Program-made: the position numbers and the translations under genes
DNA from: DTU032 sp964346175
GTDB lineage: Bacteria; Bacillota; Clostridia; Saccharofermentanales; DTU023
Length of the DNA stretch: 64,000 bases
Reading direction: 5' to 3'
Assembly (NCBI GenBank): GCA_964346175.1
Contig: CAYFTG010000001.1
Coordinates: 1-64,000 of the forward strand
Shown here: positions 43,645-52,530 of the stretch, piece after piece
How the letters are laid out: each line of letters starts with the position of its first letter
Numbering within the stretch: the first letter of the stretch is position 1
The notes under the pieces: model-generated
What the model was told of the DNA's origin: nothing
The model's input: only the letters and a program-made list of their open reading frames with translations
The model's database searches: none

Positions 43645-44376
43645 TTAACCGGACCACGGTTCACCCCAAGCTTGACGCGTGTCTCTACCATCGCCGGAAA
43701 TGGGCATAACGGGATCCATGCGGGTCGGCAAAGCGTCACTCTTAACTTCGTATACTGCTTTCAACCTAGCTCCATATTCCCGTAAAAAAGTATACGTAGA
43801 TGATTGATATTTCCGTGCGTCCGAGGCGTAACCATGATAGTCAAAGTCTAGAGAGCGGGCGATATAAAGGGCTCGCTGAAGATGGAAAGTCTGTGTGACC
43901 ACGATCGCCTTTTCAATCTCGAAAACGTGATGTGAGCGGTAGATAGAGTCATAAGTGTCAAGGCCGAAATGGTCCATGAAAATCGCTTCATCCGGGATAC
44001 CTTGCTCCAGCAGATAGCGCCACATGACCCCTACCTCGTTATAATTATCTTCCCGATGATCGCCCGTCACAAGAATACGGTCAGAAAATCCTGCTTCATA
44101 GAGTTCAACGGCACTGTCCAAGCGGTCCTGCAACATAACGCTAGGATAGGAATTGTTGAGCACTTGAGCGCCTAGGACAATGATGGCATCATAAGGTGGC
44201 TCCAGCTCTTCACTTTCCATGACGGCTCTTCCGCCCTTCCAAGCAACCCAGCGATCCACTGAGAAGACTGTCAGCACAGCCAATAGAATGAGCACAACAA
44301 CTGTTATCAGTATGACCTTAATAATCTTCCCGATTATTCTTATGATATTTCCAGCTAGAGATCTAGATTTCTGCAT
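43645..44376 (-). CDS. DUF218 (SanA/YdcF-like) membrane protein
   Basis: 243 aa. One membrane segment (about 17-40) is followed by an extracellular DUF218 domain: AIIVLGAQV, LQDRLDSAVELY, ILVTGDHRED and the THxxHLQRAL-like stretch FHLQRALYIAR. Related proteins SanA and ElyC act in envelope integrity and lipid-carrier metabolism. It precedes the DHHW lipoprotein gene by 135 nt on the same strand. Confidence 0.8.
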   Translation of the reverse strand: MQKSRSLAGNIIRIIGKIIKVILITVVVLILLAVLTVFSVDRWVAWKGGRAVMESEELEPPYDAIIVLGAQVLNNSYPSVMLQDRLDSAVELYEAGFSDRILVTGDHREDNYNEVGVMWRYLLEQGIPDEAIFMDHFGLDTYDSIYRSHHVFEIEKAIVVTQTFHLQRALYIARSLDFDYHGYASDARKYQSSTYTFLREYGARLKAVYEVKSDALPTRMDPVMPISGDGRDTRQAWGEPWSG

Positions 44377-44495
44377 GAGTCACTTTCTCTTGCTTTAAGC
44401 AATCCACCTTTATTTCGTCTATAGCCGTGCTAATGACGAAAGCTACTTCTTCTACGCGAATGCCAAGTCCTGTGGATCATGATAAAATAAAGCAC

Positions 44496-46337
44496 ATGAA
44501 GTGTAAACTACGTCAAAAGACTAGATCTAGGACCGGCCTTGCGCTGGCAAGCAAGCTCGCAAGTTTCCTCTTGCTCCTAATCTTTGCCATAAATCTCTTG
44601 CCTGCCTGTAATCAATCGTCTCCTCCTGCTAGCGATGAGCCGACCATTACTGAAGGAGCAAGTACAGGCAGCGACGAACCAAGCCTACCCGACTTGGACA
44701 ACGACGTAATCGAAGCAAGTTTTTATGTCGGTCTGCCGGACGAGCGCGAAGATCGCTTCTCAATAGCCTATGCAGAAATTGATGATTTGTCTTTAAATCC
44801 TTTCCTCGATGAAGAAGCAAACGACACTTTCAAACCTTACAATTTTATTTACGAAACACTACTGAGCTATAACAAAAGCAACGGTCTTTACGAATCCGGT
44901 ATTGTGGAAAGCATTGACCTTAGGGGGCGAGAACTGGTCTTGCATCTATACAACGATATATCTTTCCATAACGGTTTTAATCTGGCAGCAAATGATATCG
45001 TGCAGACTTTTGAACTATACCAATCTGCAGGTCACGTCTTGGGACGCTTGCTAGATGAAGCTGTGCAATCTTACTCTATGTCCGATAATTACACAGTCGA
45101 AATCACCTTAGTGGATGAAGATGCTATCCTTACCCTCCTAGATTGTCTGGAAAGAGTCTACATCCTGCCGTATCAGCTGTGGGGGGCGCGTTTGCCTGCC
45201 AACAGCGACTTGAGTGTTTTGCAGGAACTGTCACCTCTCCCTACTATCGGCAGCGGTCCTTACAGGCTTGTGCGTCAAGATAATTTTGTGCTAATTTTGG
45301 AAAAATTTGTTCAGCAGTCCGCAAGTGCAGATACCTCTGTTTTTGATGATTACCCCGAGTATCTCATTTATCACAAATACCAAATAGACGAGCTCGCTCT
45401 GGCTGCTCTGGCACATAGCGATTTAGATCTCCTGCTTCGTCCCGAAGCGACTCATCCTGATGAGTCCCGGGAAAACTATCTCGAAACATTTGGCAATTTG
45501 CCCTTCTGGGAAGCAAATACAAGTGACAGCATCTATACTCTTTCTGCCCAAGAAAGGCGCCTGGGCATAGCTTTTAATCCTCTTTCGCAGCTGGAAGAAA
45601 TTGCCGCCCGTAAATACATCCAAAGCATTTTGCTCAGGTTGGATGATGCGCAGGAAAGCTTCTATCCCAATCTGCCTAACATTGGGGGTCTTCCTGCGGG
45701 AAATCAGCTCACACTGCCTTCGATTCTGCCCCACACGCTGACAAGAACAGATTACCAACTTTTGCCCGACACCTCGCCTCAGGTGTCGAATAGCTATTTG
45801 GAAGAATCCAGCTGGGAGCGGGATTCGCAAACAGGAACTATTCTTGATGAGAATGGGGAAGTTGTGGAGCTCTTTTTTTACTACCCGATTATCTCGACTG
45901 AGCTTACCAGTGTGTGTCGCCAAGTAGCAAACCTTTTAGAAGAGAACGGGCTTACTGTCACAGCCAGAGAGGTCAGCGTAAGCGAATGGCAGCTGCGACT
46001 TCAGAATCAGGACTATGACCTCATTTACATGGAATCATTGCCGGACGAGAATATAGCTCAATTGATTTCCCGCCTGCAGCTCTGGCCGGGATTAGAACCG
46101 GACAGCGATTTGGCAGACAGCAGTGATTATGCGGCGGAAAGTGGGCGCCAACTACTGCAACAGTGCAGAAATGACGCCCTAAACTTTGCTTCTATTATCC
46201 CGCGTCTGCAGGATCTAAACATTTTCCTGATTGAGAATAATCTCTTTCTCCCCTTGGGCATTGCTTACGAGACGGGAGCCGTTGGCAATGATCTGTATTT
46301 CAGTTCAGATCTGAGTAATAAGCTGGAGCAATATTAA
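44496..46337 (+). CDS. Orphan SBP_bac_5-like solute-binding lipoprotein
   Basis: 613 aa. ATG 44496 is chosen because it gives a normal lipoprotein signal: basic n-region, hydrophobic core, and lipobox LPAC. No good SD is visible. Residues about 100-300 match the extracellular solute-binding family 5 layout: LSLNPFLD, YNFIYETLLSY, LHLYNDISFHNGFNLAANDIV and IGSGPYRLVR. The C-terminal half is weaker. Family 5 proteins bind oligopeptides or metal chelates. No permease or ATPase is nearby, so it may work with a transporter elsewhere or have another role. Confidence 0.72.
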   Translation: MKCKLRQKTRSRTGLALASKLASFLLLLIFAINLLPACNQSSPPASDEPTITEGASTGSDEPSLPDLDNDVIEASFYVGLPDEREDRFSIAYAEIDDLSLNPFLDEEANDTFKPYNFIYETLLSYNKSNGLYESGIVESIDLRGRELVLHLYNDISFHNGFNLAANDIVQTFELYQSAGHVLGRLLDEAVQSYSMSDNYTVEITLVDEDAILTLLDCLERVYILPYQLWGARLPANSDLSVLQELSPLPTIGSGPYRLVRQDNFVLILEKFVQQSASADTSVFDDYPEYLIYHKYQIDELALAALAHSDLDLLLRPEATHPDESRENYLETFGNLPFWEANTSDSIYTLSAQERRLGIAFNPLSQLEEIAARKYIQSILLRLDDAQESFYPNLPNIGGLPAGNQLTLPSILPHTLTRTDYQLLPDTSPQVSNSYLEESSWERDSQTGTILDENGEVVELFFYYPIISTELTSVCRQVANLLEENGLTVTAREVSVSEWQLRLQNQDYDLIYMESLPDENIAQLISRLQLWPGLEPDSDLADSSDYAAESGRQLLQQCRNDALNFASIIPRLQDLNIFLIENNLFLPLGIAYETGAVGNDLYFSSDLSNKLEQY

Positions 46338-46711
46338 AACCTGCGCACATGCTCCCAAGTCAGTTCGTGCGGTTCTTTTCTGCTTTGGGCATAACCGATA
46401 GCCACAGAAACAATGAAACGCTCATCCTNNNNNNNNNNNNNNNNNNNNNNNNNNNNNNNNNNNNNNNNNNNNNNNNNNNNNNNNNNNNNNNNNNNNNNNN
46501 NNNNNNNNNNNNNNNNNNNNNNNNNNNNATCCGAAATCCTCTGAATCAGATCTTCGTCAGTAATCAACGCAAAGCGCAGTGATTGTGCATCAACTCCGGT
46601 AGGTGATGCTAAAGCTGCCTCGAGTAAGAGCTCCACGTCTTTTCCTGAAACCTTTTTGTCTGAAAAATCTCGGCAACTGCTACGTTGTCTTATTGCGTCT
46701 AAACAATTCAT
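46334..46711 (-). CDS. Nitroreductase family protein, interrupted by an assembly gap
   Basis: The N-terminus (MNCLDAIRQRSSCRDFSDKKVS, ALASPTGVDAQSLRF) and the C-terminus (VSVAIGYAQS...ELTWEHVRRF) are typical of a short nitroreductase, an FMN-dependent NAD(P)H oxidoreductase. 100 N (46429-46528) replace the middle. About 90 residues are seen; a usual length of about 165-175 implies more than 200 missing bases, so the N run is a placeholder. The stop overlaps that of the convergent lipoprotein gene by 4 nt. Confidence 0.75.
   Translation of the reverse strand: MNCLDAIRQRSSCRDFSDKKVSGKDVELLLEAALASPTGVDAQSLRFALITDEDLIQRISDXXXXXXXXXXXXXXXXXXXXXXXXXXXXXXXXXXDERFIVSVAIGYAQSRKEPHELTWEHVRRF
46429..46528. 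other. Assembly gap of 100 N
   Basis: Exactly 100 unknown bases, a conventional scaffold-gap placeholder. True length is unknown. Confidence 0.98.
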
Positions 46712-46877
46712 ATATCTTCCCTTTCTGCAGAAAAATAACTTTACTATATCCTATCACTATCTCCACGTCAGTGATTAATACTTTTGGCAAGCATTCCTAT
46801 TTAAGATAGAATTGAAACGATTAGACATCAGAAAATGCACTGTGAAAGTCAGTGCTCTAAATAAGTGAGGACAAGAA

Positions 46878-47816
46878 GTGCAAATTATTAATCTCAACGA
46901 GGCTATCCTTAACGGCAAAACCTCCTCCGGCCTTATCTACGTCAACTCCGATCCGCAAGTGCGACCGGGGCGTAAAGATTACATCTTGGGCGATTTGATG
47001 TATAGGGGCAAAGTAGTGCAATTTCGTTCCTGGGATGACGACGTGCTGGAAATTCTGCGTGCGCATGGCAAAGGCATCTACCGTGCTGATACCCTAGGAC
47101 AGGAGTACAAGAGTTTTTCTTATATTAATATCCGTTCCATCGACTTGTATGTGGACAACGCCGTCAGCGAAGAAGATTTTCAGGATTGCATCCCTCAGGA
47201 AGAACTGGAAAGCAAATGGAATGAAGTTTTGGAACAACTCCAGGCGCGAGGTCTCTCAGATGCTTGCAGGAAACTGATCGACGACGTAATAAACGATCCC
47301 GAACTCGAGGGTCGCTTTTTTACAGAAGGGGCTGCCATCAAGCATCACGACAATCTGATTGGGGGCCTCTGGAATCACAGCAGCAAGATGCTGCGCATTC
47401 TGATCGCTTTGCTGGACAACAACAAAGAGCTACTGCCTTCCGTTGACCTCATGACCTTTAGCGTTGTTGCGCATGATATCGGCAAGGTCTTCGAGTATGA
47501 TGCCCTTTCCATGAGCGAGCACTGGTATGCCAACCACCGTGTCCGCGGAATTGAGTTCTTGGTGAAGTACCGTGAGCGCATAATTGACTCTTACAGCGAA
47601 CAGTTCTATCGACAGGTCCAGGCCGTCATCGCCGGACATCACGGCGAGTATGGCGATAGGCCCACGACAGTGGCAGCAGTCATTGTTCACTACATTGACA
47701 GCCTCGAAAGCCAGACAACAGAGTTGCTGCGAGAACAGGAAGCTGCCATGGAGAGCAAGTTCTTCAACCCAGGCTTTGGATATTTAGAGTCCATCTGTCC
47801 CGATGACTTGGACTAG
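46878..47816 (+). CDS. yhaM: YhaM-like 3'-5' exoribonuclease (OB fold plus HD domain)
   Basis: 312 aa. The N-terminal region (about 15-95) is an OB-fold-like module. The HD domain follows: HHDNLIGGLWNHS, FSVVAHDIGKV (the HD pair), AGHHGEYGDR and VHYIDSLESQ. YhaM in Bacillus is a metal-dependent 3'-5' exoribonuclease. The start is GTG 46878 with GAGGA about 8 nt upstream. A role in RNA turnover is inferred from family. Confidence 0.85.
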   Translation: MQIINLNEAILNGKTSSGLIYVNSDPQVRPGRKDYILGDLMYRGKVVQFRSWDDDVLEILRAHGKGIYRADTLGQEYKSFSYINIRSIDLYVDNAVSEEDFQDCIPQEELESKWNEVLEQLQARGLSDACRKLIDDVINDPELEGRFFTEGAAIKHHDNLIGGLWNHSSKMLRILIALLDNNKELLPSVDLMTFSVVAHDIGKVFEYDALSMSEHWYANHRVRGIEFLVKYRERIIDSYSEQFYRQVQAVIAGHHGEYGDRPTTVAAVIVHYIDSLESQTTELLREQEAAMESKFFNPGFGYLESICPDDLD

Positions 47817-47836
47817 GGAAGTATTGGTACGTTTTT

Positions 47837-48143
47837 TTAGTTAAATCTCAATTCATTGATACCGGTTTCAGGGGATTTCTTTCGATCTAAGCCTCTTGTT
47901 GTTTTTGCAATTATATTTATAAAAATCTCAGCCGTCCCGCTGACTATGGCTCGATCCAGATGCCCGCCTTTTACTTCCATCTTTTCATTACCGNNNNNNN
48001 NNNNNNNNNNNNNNNNNNNNNNNNNNNNNNNNNNNNNNNNNNNNNNNNNNNNNNNNNNNNNNNNNNNNNNNNNNNNNNNNNNNNNNNNNNNNNCCGGGGT
48101 CAACACGCAGAATTATTGTGTCTCCGATTTCCTTATAATCCAT
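47837..48143 (-). CDS. PPC-domain (DUF296) protein, interrupted by an assembly gap
   Basis: The start at ATG 48143 follows AGGAGG and encodes MDYKEIGDTIILRVDPG, the usual N-terminus of a prokaryotic PPC-domain protein. After the gap the C-terminus reads GGHLDRAIVSGTAEIFI...ETGINELRF, which matches the family end. The 100 N do not preserve the frame, and a usual length near 140 aa means more than 100 bases are missing. Prokaryotic members are trimeric and of uncertain function. Confidence 0.72.
47994..48093. other. Assembly gap of 100 N
   Basis: A second run of exactly 100 N, inside the PPC-domain gene. Confidence 0.98.
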
Positions 48144-48230
48144 CTCGCTTTGTCCTCCTATTACTTTTAAGCTAGTTTCAAGTATAATGGCTAGTGTTGT
48201 TTTTGTAGAGCACATATAGCGGAGGGAAGC

Positions 48231-49682
48231 ATGGAAAAAAAAGATGTTGCCATCATCGGTGCAGGTTTAGCGGGAATCTTTGCTGCGCATGAGTTGAGCG
48301 CCAAACGCCCCGATTTGGATATTGTTGTATTGGAACAAGGCAAGGCTATTGAAGCACGATCCTGCCCGATCGTAAACAAAAAAACCAAGCAGTGCATTAA
48401 CTGCGTTCCCTGCGCCATTATGCGTGGTTTCGGCGGTGCGGGAGCTTTTTCTGACGGCAAATTTAATTTCACCACCGAGTTCGGTGGCTGGCTGACCGAC
48501 TATCTTGAGCATGATACCGTTATGGAACTGATTGATGATGTCGACAAAGTCAATCAAGAATTTGGTGCCACAGATACTTATTACACTACCTCCTCGCCCG
48601 AGGCAGAGCTGATCAGACGCAAAGCTATAGCGCACGATATTCATCTCCTCGACGCACGCTGCAAACATCTCGGCACAGAAAAAACCAGAGACATGCTGAT
48701 CGCCCATTACAAGTGGCTGGATGAGCATGTAGATCTGCGCTGCAACGTGAAGGTAGAAAACATTCTCCCGGTACACGGCGACATGACCGTCAAAGCGAGT
48801 GATGAGCAAGTACCGGATCAATATATTCTGGAAACAAACAAGGGTGATATAGCCTGCAAATATCTGATCGCTGCCCCCGGTCGCTCCGGCGCCGAATGGT
48901 TCAGTGATATTTGCCGCGGTCTCGACCTGCCTTTAATTAACAACCAGGTAGATCTGGGAGTGCGGATTGAACTGCCGGCTCTGGTTTTTAAAGATATTAC
49001 CGATGTCCTCTACGAAGCCAAGCTGAAGTATCAGACGCGGCAGTACAGCGATATCGTTCGCACCTTCTGCATGAACCCCTATGGTTATGTTGTCACGGAA
49101 AATACTGACGGTATCATCACCGTCAACGGTCACAGTTACGATGACCCTAGCCTGCATAGCGAAAACACCAACTTCGCCTTGCTGGTTAGCAATCGTTTCA
49201 CAGATCCGTTTAATGAACCTTATCGCTATGGCAAGCACATCGCTTCTCTGTCCAATATGTTGGGTGGGGGCGTTCTGGTCCAGCGTTTGGGAGATTTGCG
49301 CAATGGCCAACGCACCAATGCGCACCGCATGTCGAAGAGTTTCGTCAAGCCAACCCTGGATGCAACACCGGGCGATCTCAGCCTGGTTCTGCCCAAGCGC
49401 CACTTAGATAACATTATTGAAATGTTGGAAGCTTTAGATAAACTCGCTCCCGGAACCGCCAACACCGACACGCTATTGTATGGAGTCGAGGTCAAATTTT
49501 ATAGCGCGCGCTTACAGCTGACATCAGAGTTTGAAACTTCGATGCCGCGCTTCTTCGCCATCGGAGACGGTGCCGGGATTACGCGTGGACTGTCGCAGGC
49601 CGGAGCCAGCGGTTTACATGTTGCCCGCTCCATCATCAAACGTTTAAAGGCAGAAGAGAATACTCGAGAAGCGAATAAATAA
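48231..49682 (+). CDS. FAD-dependent dehydrogenase (COG2509-like)
   Basis: 483-aa flavoprotein. The dinucleotide motif VAIIGAGLAGIFAAHEL is at 6-22, followed by VVLEQGK. A short Cys cluster, CPIVN...CINCVPCAIM, then RGFGGAGAFSDGKFN fits the FAD-dependent dehydrogenase family found in many anaerobes. AIGDGAGITRGLSQAGASGLH near the C-terminus is the second FAD motif. Substrate unknown. GGAGG precedes the ATG. Confidence 0.85.
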   Translation: MEKKDVAIIGAGLAGIFAAHELSAKRPDLDIVVLEQGKAIEARSCPIVNKKTKQCINCVPCAIMRGFGGAGAFSDGKFNFTTEFGGWLTDYLEHDTVMELIDDVDKVNQEFGATDTYYTTSSPEAELIRRKAIAHDIHLLDARCKHLGTEKTRDMLIAHYKWLDEHVDLRCNVKVENILPVHGDMTVKASDEQVPDQYILETNKGDIACKYLIAAPGRSGAEWFSDICRGLDLPLINNQVDLGVRIELPALVFKDITDVLYEAKLKYQTRQYSDIVRTFCMNPYGYVVTENTDGIITVNGHSYDDPSLHSENTNFALLVSNRFTDPFNEPYRYGKHIASLSNMLGGGVLVQRLGDLRNGQRTNAHRMSKSFVKPTLDATPGDLSLVLPKRHLDNIIEMLEALDKLAPGTANTDTLLYGVEVKFYSARLQLTSEFETSMPRFFAIGDGAGITRGLSQAGASGLHVARSIIKRLKAEENTREANK

Positions 49683-49690
49683 GGCGGAGT

Positions 49691-50965
49691 TCAGCTCAGA
49701 TCTTTAATTATCTGAATTAACTTAGCAGCCAGGCTTTCCCAAGAAAAGACCTGGACTGCTTGAGCGAGATTTTTCTTCTCGCCATTGCGCTGCCTTGCCC
49801 GCAAGGCTTGCTCCTCCATGGCCGCAGATAGCCGCTCCACATAGGAGGGAACATCTTCCACATAAGGTTCATCCAGATTATGCAAACGTGGTAGCTCCAC
49901 CCAGCTGATCAAGTCGCTTCCCCCCACATGAGGCAGCAATTGCTGAAACAGCGCAGGCAGCTCGTTCGTGACCAGGCCCACTCCGGAGGCAAGAGCCTCA
50001 ATGGCGATCAGTCCCAAACCCTCATAGTAACTGGCTAGAACGAAGATATCGCTGCGCCGCAAGTGATTCGCCAGCTCCTTTTGCGACTCTACATCAAACA
50101 ATCTAATCGCCTGTGCCGGAACAGCGTCCGAATTGAGGAGCGCTTTCAGTTCCGCCTCAGCAGTGCCGACGAGATCGAGGCGAACTGCGGGGTCTTTTTG
50201 ATAGAGTGCAGAAAAAGCCGCAATCAACTCATAAACGCCCTTGGCATGGGACATTTTCCCCGCGTAGAGAAACTTGACCGGACCTTCCTTGAAAGTATCC
50301 TGCCGATCTGAGCTAGGATAAAAAATGTTATTGTCAAAAGCTCCTCCGGTGACCAAGATCTGTTCCGGCAAGAGGTCGAAGCACTCCACTAGGTCTGGAA
50401 TGTGAGAGTCGGATAAAGAGAGGACGCGATTAAGCCCGCGCAAGCTGCCCACCGCATTCTTGGCAATATCAGGATTCTGTAGGGCCTGGCGAATATCGGT
50501 ACCGTGTGAAATTCCAATGATCGGGATATCGGGAAAGATCTCCAGTACCATCCTTGTCAAGATCCACAAGTGGTGAGAAATAATAATGTCGGGTTTATAT
50601 TCTTCTTTGATCCTGATTAACTCTTGACAGAAATTACGCTCCCAGCAGCCGATCATTTCGTCATCCATGCGGCAGTAACGAGTCGATGGATAGGGCATCT
50701 CATCACTCATGCCCACAATAGGAAAGGGCATTCGCTCCGTCTCGAAGAAAACCGGATAATGGCTCTTACAGTCGATCCATTCGGCATATTCTTGTGTGCA
50801 AGGGGACTCATCTAGACCGGGGTCGACGTGGCGCTTAGCCGGCAAGGCATAGAGGGCAGCCTGCTGCCAATCCGTCTGTTGATTAATTTCATTAATTAAA
50901 TTATGGAAATACACACCGCTGCCCGTACGCGTCGGTAATTGAGCCAGACAATGCAATACCCTCAT
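49691..50965 (-). CDS. Glycosyltransferase family 4 protein
   Basis: 424-aa GT-B glycosyltransferase. The C-terminal half has the GT4 donor-site features LYAGKMSHAKGVYELIAAF and LASYYEGLGLIAIEALASG. Acceptor and donor are unknown. It overlaps the znuB stop by 4 nt at its start and is therefore the last gene of the metal-transport operon, an unusual partner. Confidence 0.87.
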   Translation of the reverse strand: MRVLHCLAQLPTRTGSGVYFHNLINEINQQTDWQQAALYALPAKRHVDPGLDESPCTQEYAEWIDCKSHYPVFFETERMPFPIVGMSDEMPYPSTRYCRMDDEMIGCWERNFCQELIRIKEEYKPDIIISHHLWILTRMVLEIFPDIPIIGISHGTDIRQALQNPDIAKNAVGSLRGLNRVLSLSDSHIPDLVECFDLLPEQILVTGGAFDNNIFYPSSDRQDTFKEGPVKFLYAGKMSHAKGVYELIAAFSALYQKDPAVRLDLVGTAEAELKALLNSDAVPAQAIRLFDVESQKELANHLRRSDIFVLASYYEGLGLIAIEALASGVGLVTNELPALFQQLLPHVGGSDLISWVELPRLHNLDEPYVEDVPSYVERLSAAMEEQALRARQRNGEKKNLAQAVQVFSWESLAAKLIQIIKDLS

Positions 50966-51801
50966 TCCTGTCCTCCTAGATTGACCACCCGTCTTCCTTG
51001 TTTCAATTTGCGCAGGAGAGAAAAGATGAGGAAAAAGCCGATATTGGCAATCACGATAGTAGAACCAGTTGGTAGGTTTAAAGCATAAGAGCTGAAAATA
51101 CCGATCAAAAAAGCCGCCACAGATATTAATACCGATACGATCGTCACTTGACGGAAGCTACCAAAAAGCCGCATCGCTGTGATCGGCGGAAAGATGATTA
51201 GGCTCGAGATCAGGAGCGCACCCATCATTCGCATGCCCAGAACAATCGTGACCGCAGCCAGAACCGCTAAGACCGAATTCCAGAATTTGCTGGAGACGCC
51301 ACTGGATTCTGCAAAGGTCTCATCGAAAGTCACGGCGAAGATCCTGTTGTATGAAATCAGATAAAAAAGCACTACTGCCAGTGACAGAATTACACTTAGG
51401 ATCATATCGGAGTCAGAAAGCGAAAGAATACTGCCGAACATGAAACTGAAAACATCCGTGTTCATACCCTTGGTCACGGAGATAAGCAGAATACCTATCG
51501 CCATCGCAGCCGATGAAATCATAGCAACAGCAGCATCCCCTCTAAGAGGATTGGTCTCACTGATGCGCAAGAGCAAAAAAGTCGCCAAAATCACAACAGG
51601 CAGGGCCACCAGCAGCGGCGACCAGGAAAAGATCATGGCTATGGCCAGCGCCGCAAAACCCACATGCGACAAACCGTCCCCGATCATGGAGTAGCGTTTG
51701 AGAACCAAGCTGCTGCCCACTACGGCTGCGCTTATAGAAATAAGCAAGCCTGAAATCAGTGCTCGTCGCAAAAAAGCATAGGAGAGGAATTCAAGTATCA
51801 T
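50962..51801 (-). CDS. znuB: Metal (Zn/Mn) ABC transporter permease
   Basis: 279-aa ABC-3 family permease with about eight hydrophobic segments. Typical segments are SLVLKRYSMIGDGLSHVGFA near the N-terminus and ALLISSLIIFPPITAMRL. It directly follows the ATPase gene with no spacing. The metal cannot be told from the permease. Confidence 0.9.
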   Translation of the reverse strand: MILEFLSYAFLRRALISGLLISISAAVVGSSLVLKRYSMIGDGLSHVGFAALAIAMIFSWSPLLVALPVVILATFLLLRISETNPLRGDAAVAMISSAAMAIGILLISVTKGMNTDVFSFMFGSILSLSDSDMILSVILSLAVVLFYLISYNRIFAVTFDETFAESSGVSSKFWNSVLAVLAAVTIVLGMRMMGALLISSLIIFPPITAMRLFGSFRQVTIVSVLISVAAFLIGIFSSYALNLPTGSTIVIANIGFFLIFSLLRKLKQGRRVVNLGGQE

Positions 51802-52530
51802 TTATTCAGCTCCGGTTCTATGGATGAAACTTTCAGCCATCACAGTATTCAAATAATCCTCTTTGGGACCGAAAAAATAATAGTCCTTGCCCAAGTGTAA
51901 TGTGTGCGAGGCATCATGCATTACACAATGGACGTCATGCGAGACCATAATGATGGTTTCGCCTTCTTGATTCAAGCTCCGAATTAGATCGTAAAAATCG
52001 TGCGCCGCAATCGGATCTAAACCGGCGGTCGGCTCGTCCAAGAGCAGAGTTCCGTCAGAAGCGACCAGCGCTCGAGCAAGTAACACGCGCTGTTGCTGCC
52101 CACCCGACAAGTTGCGGAAAGAGCTATCCGCCAAGTCCGCAATATCAAGGCGTTGCAGTGTTTCCCGCACCAAGCGCTTGTCCTCTTGGGTATAAAAAGA
52201 GAAAAATTTGTGCCGATTCAAACGTCCGCTACTGACAATTTCCGTTACCGAAGCAGGAAAATCCTTCTGCAAACCTGATTGTTGCGGAAGATAACCGACA
52301 TTTTTCTTCTCCATATCATCGGCAAAATTAATTTCGCCCTGACAGGGCTCTTTCATGCGCAACAAACCCTTCAGCAAAGTTGTTTTGCCTGAACCATTCT
52401 CACCAAGGATAGAAATATAGTCACCCTTATGGATGGAGAAAGTTAAACGGGGAGTAACCGGCCTGCCATCATAGGCAAAGGCCGTTTCATTAAGACTTAG
52501 TAAAACCTGATCCGCCAACCCTTTATTCAT
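51802..52530 (-). CDS. znuC: Metal (Zn/Mn) ABC transporter ATPase
   Basis: 242-aa ATPase. Walker A GENGSGKTT, Q-loop YLPQQSG, signature LSGGQQQRVLLARAL, Walker B LLLDEPTAGLD and the switch His in MVSHDVH are all present. It overlaps the binding-protein gene by 8 nt and pairs with the adjoining permease. Confidence 0.93.
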   Translation of the reverse strand: MNKGLADQVLLSLNETAFAYDGRPVTPRLTFSIHKGDYISILGENGSGKTTLLKGLLRMKEPCQGEINFADDMEKKNVGYLPQQSGLQKDFPASVTEIVSSGRLNRHKFFSFYTQEDKRLVRETLQRLDIADLADSSFRNLSGGQQQRVLLARALVASDGTLLLDEPTAGLDPIAAHDFYDLIRSLNQEGETIIMVSHDVHCVMHDASHTLHLGKDYYFFGPKEDYLNTVMAESFIHRTGAE

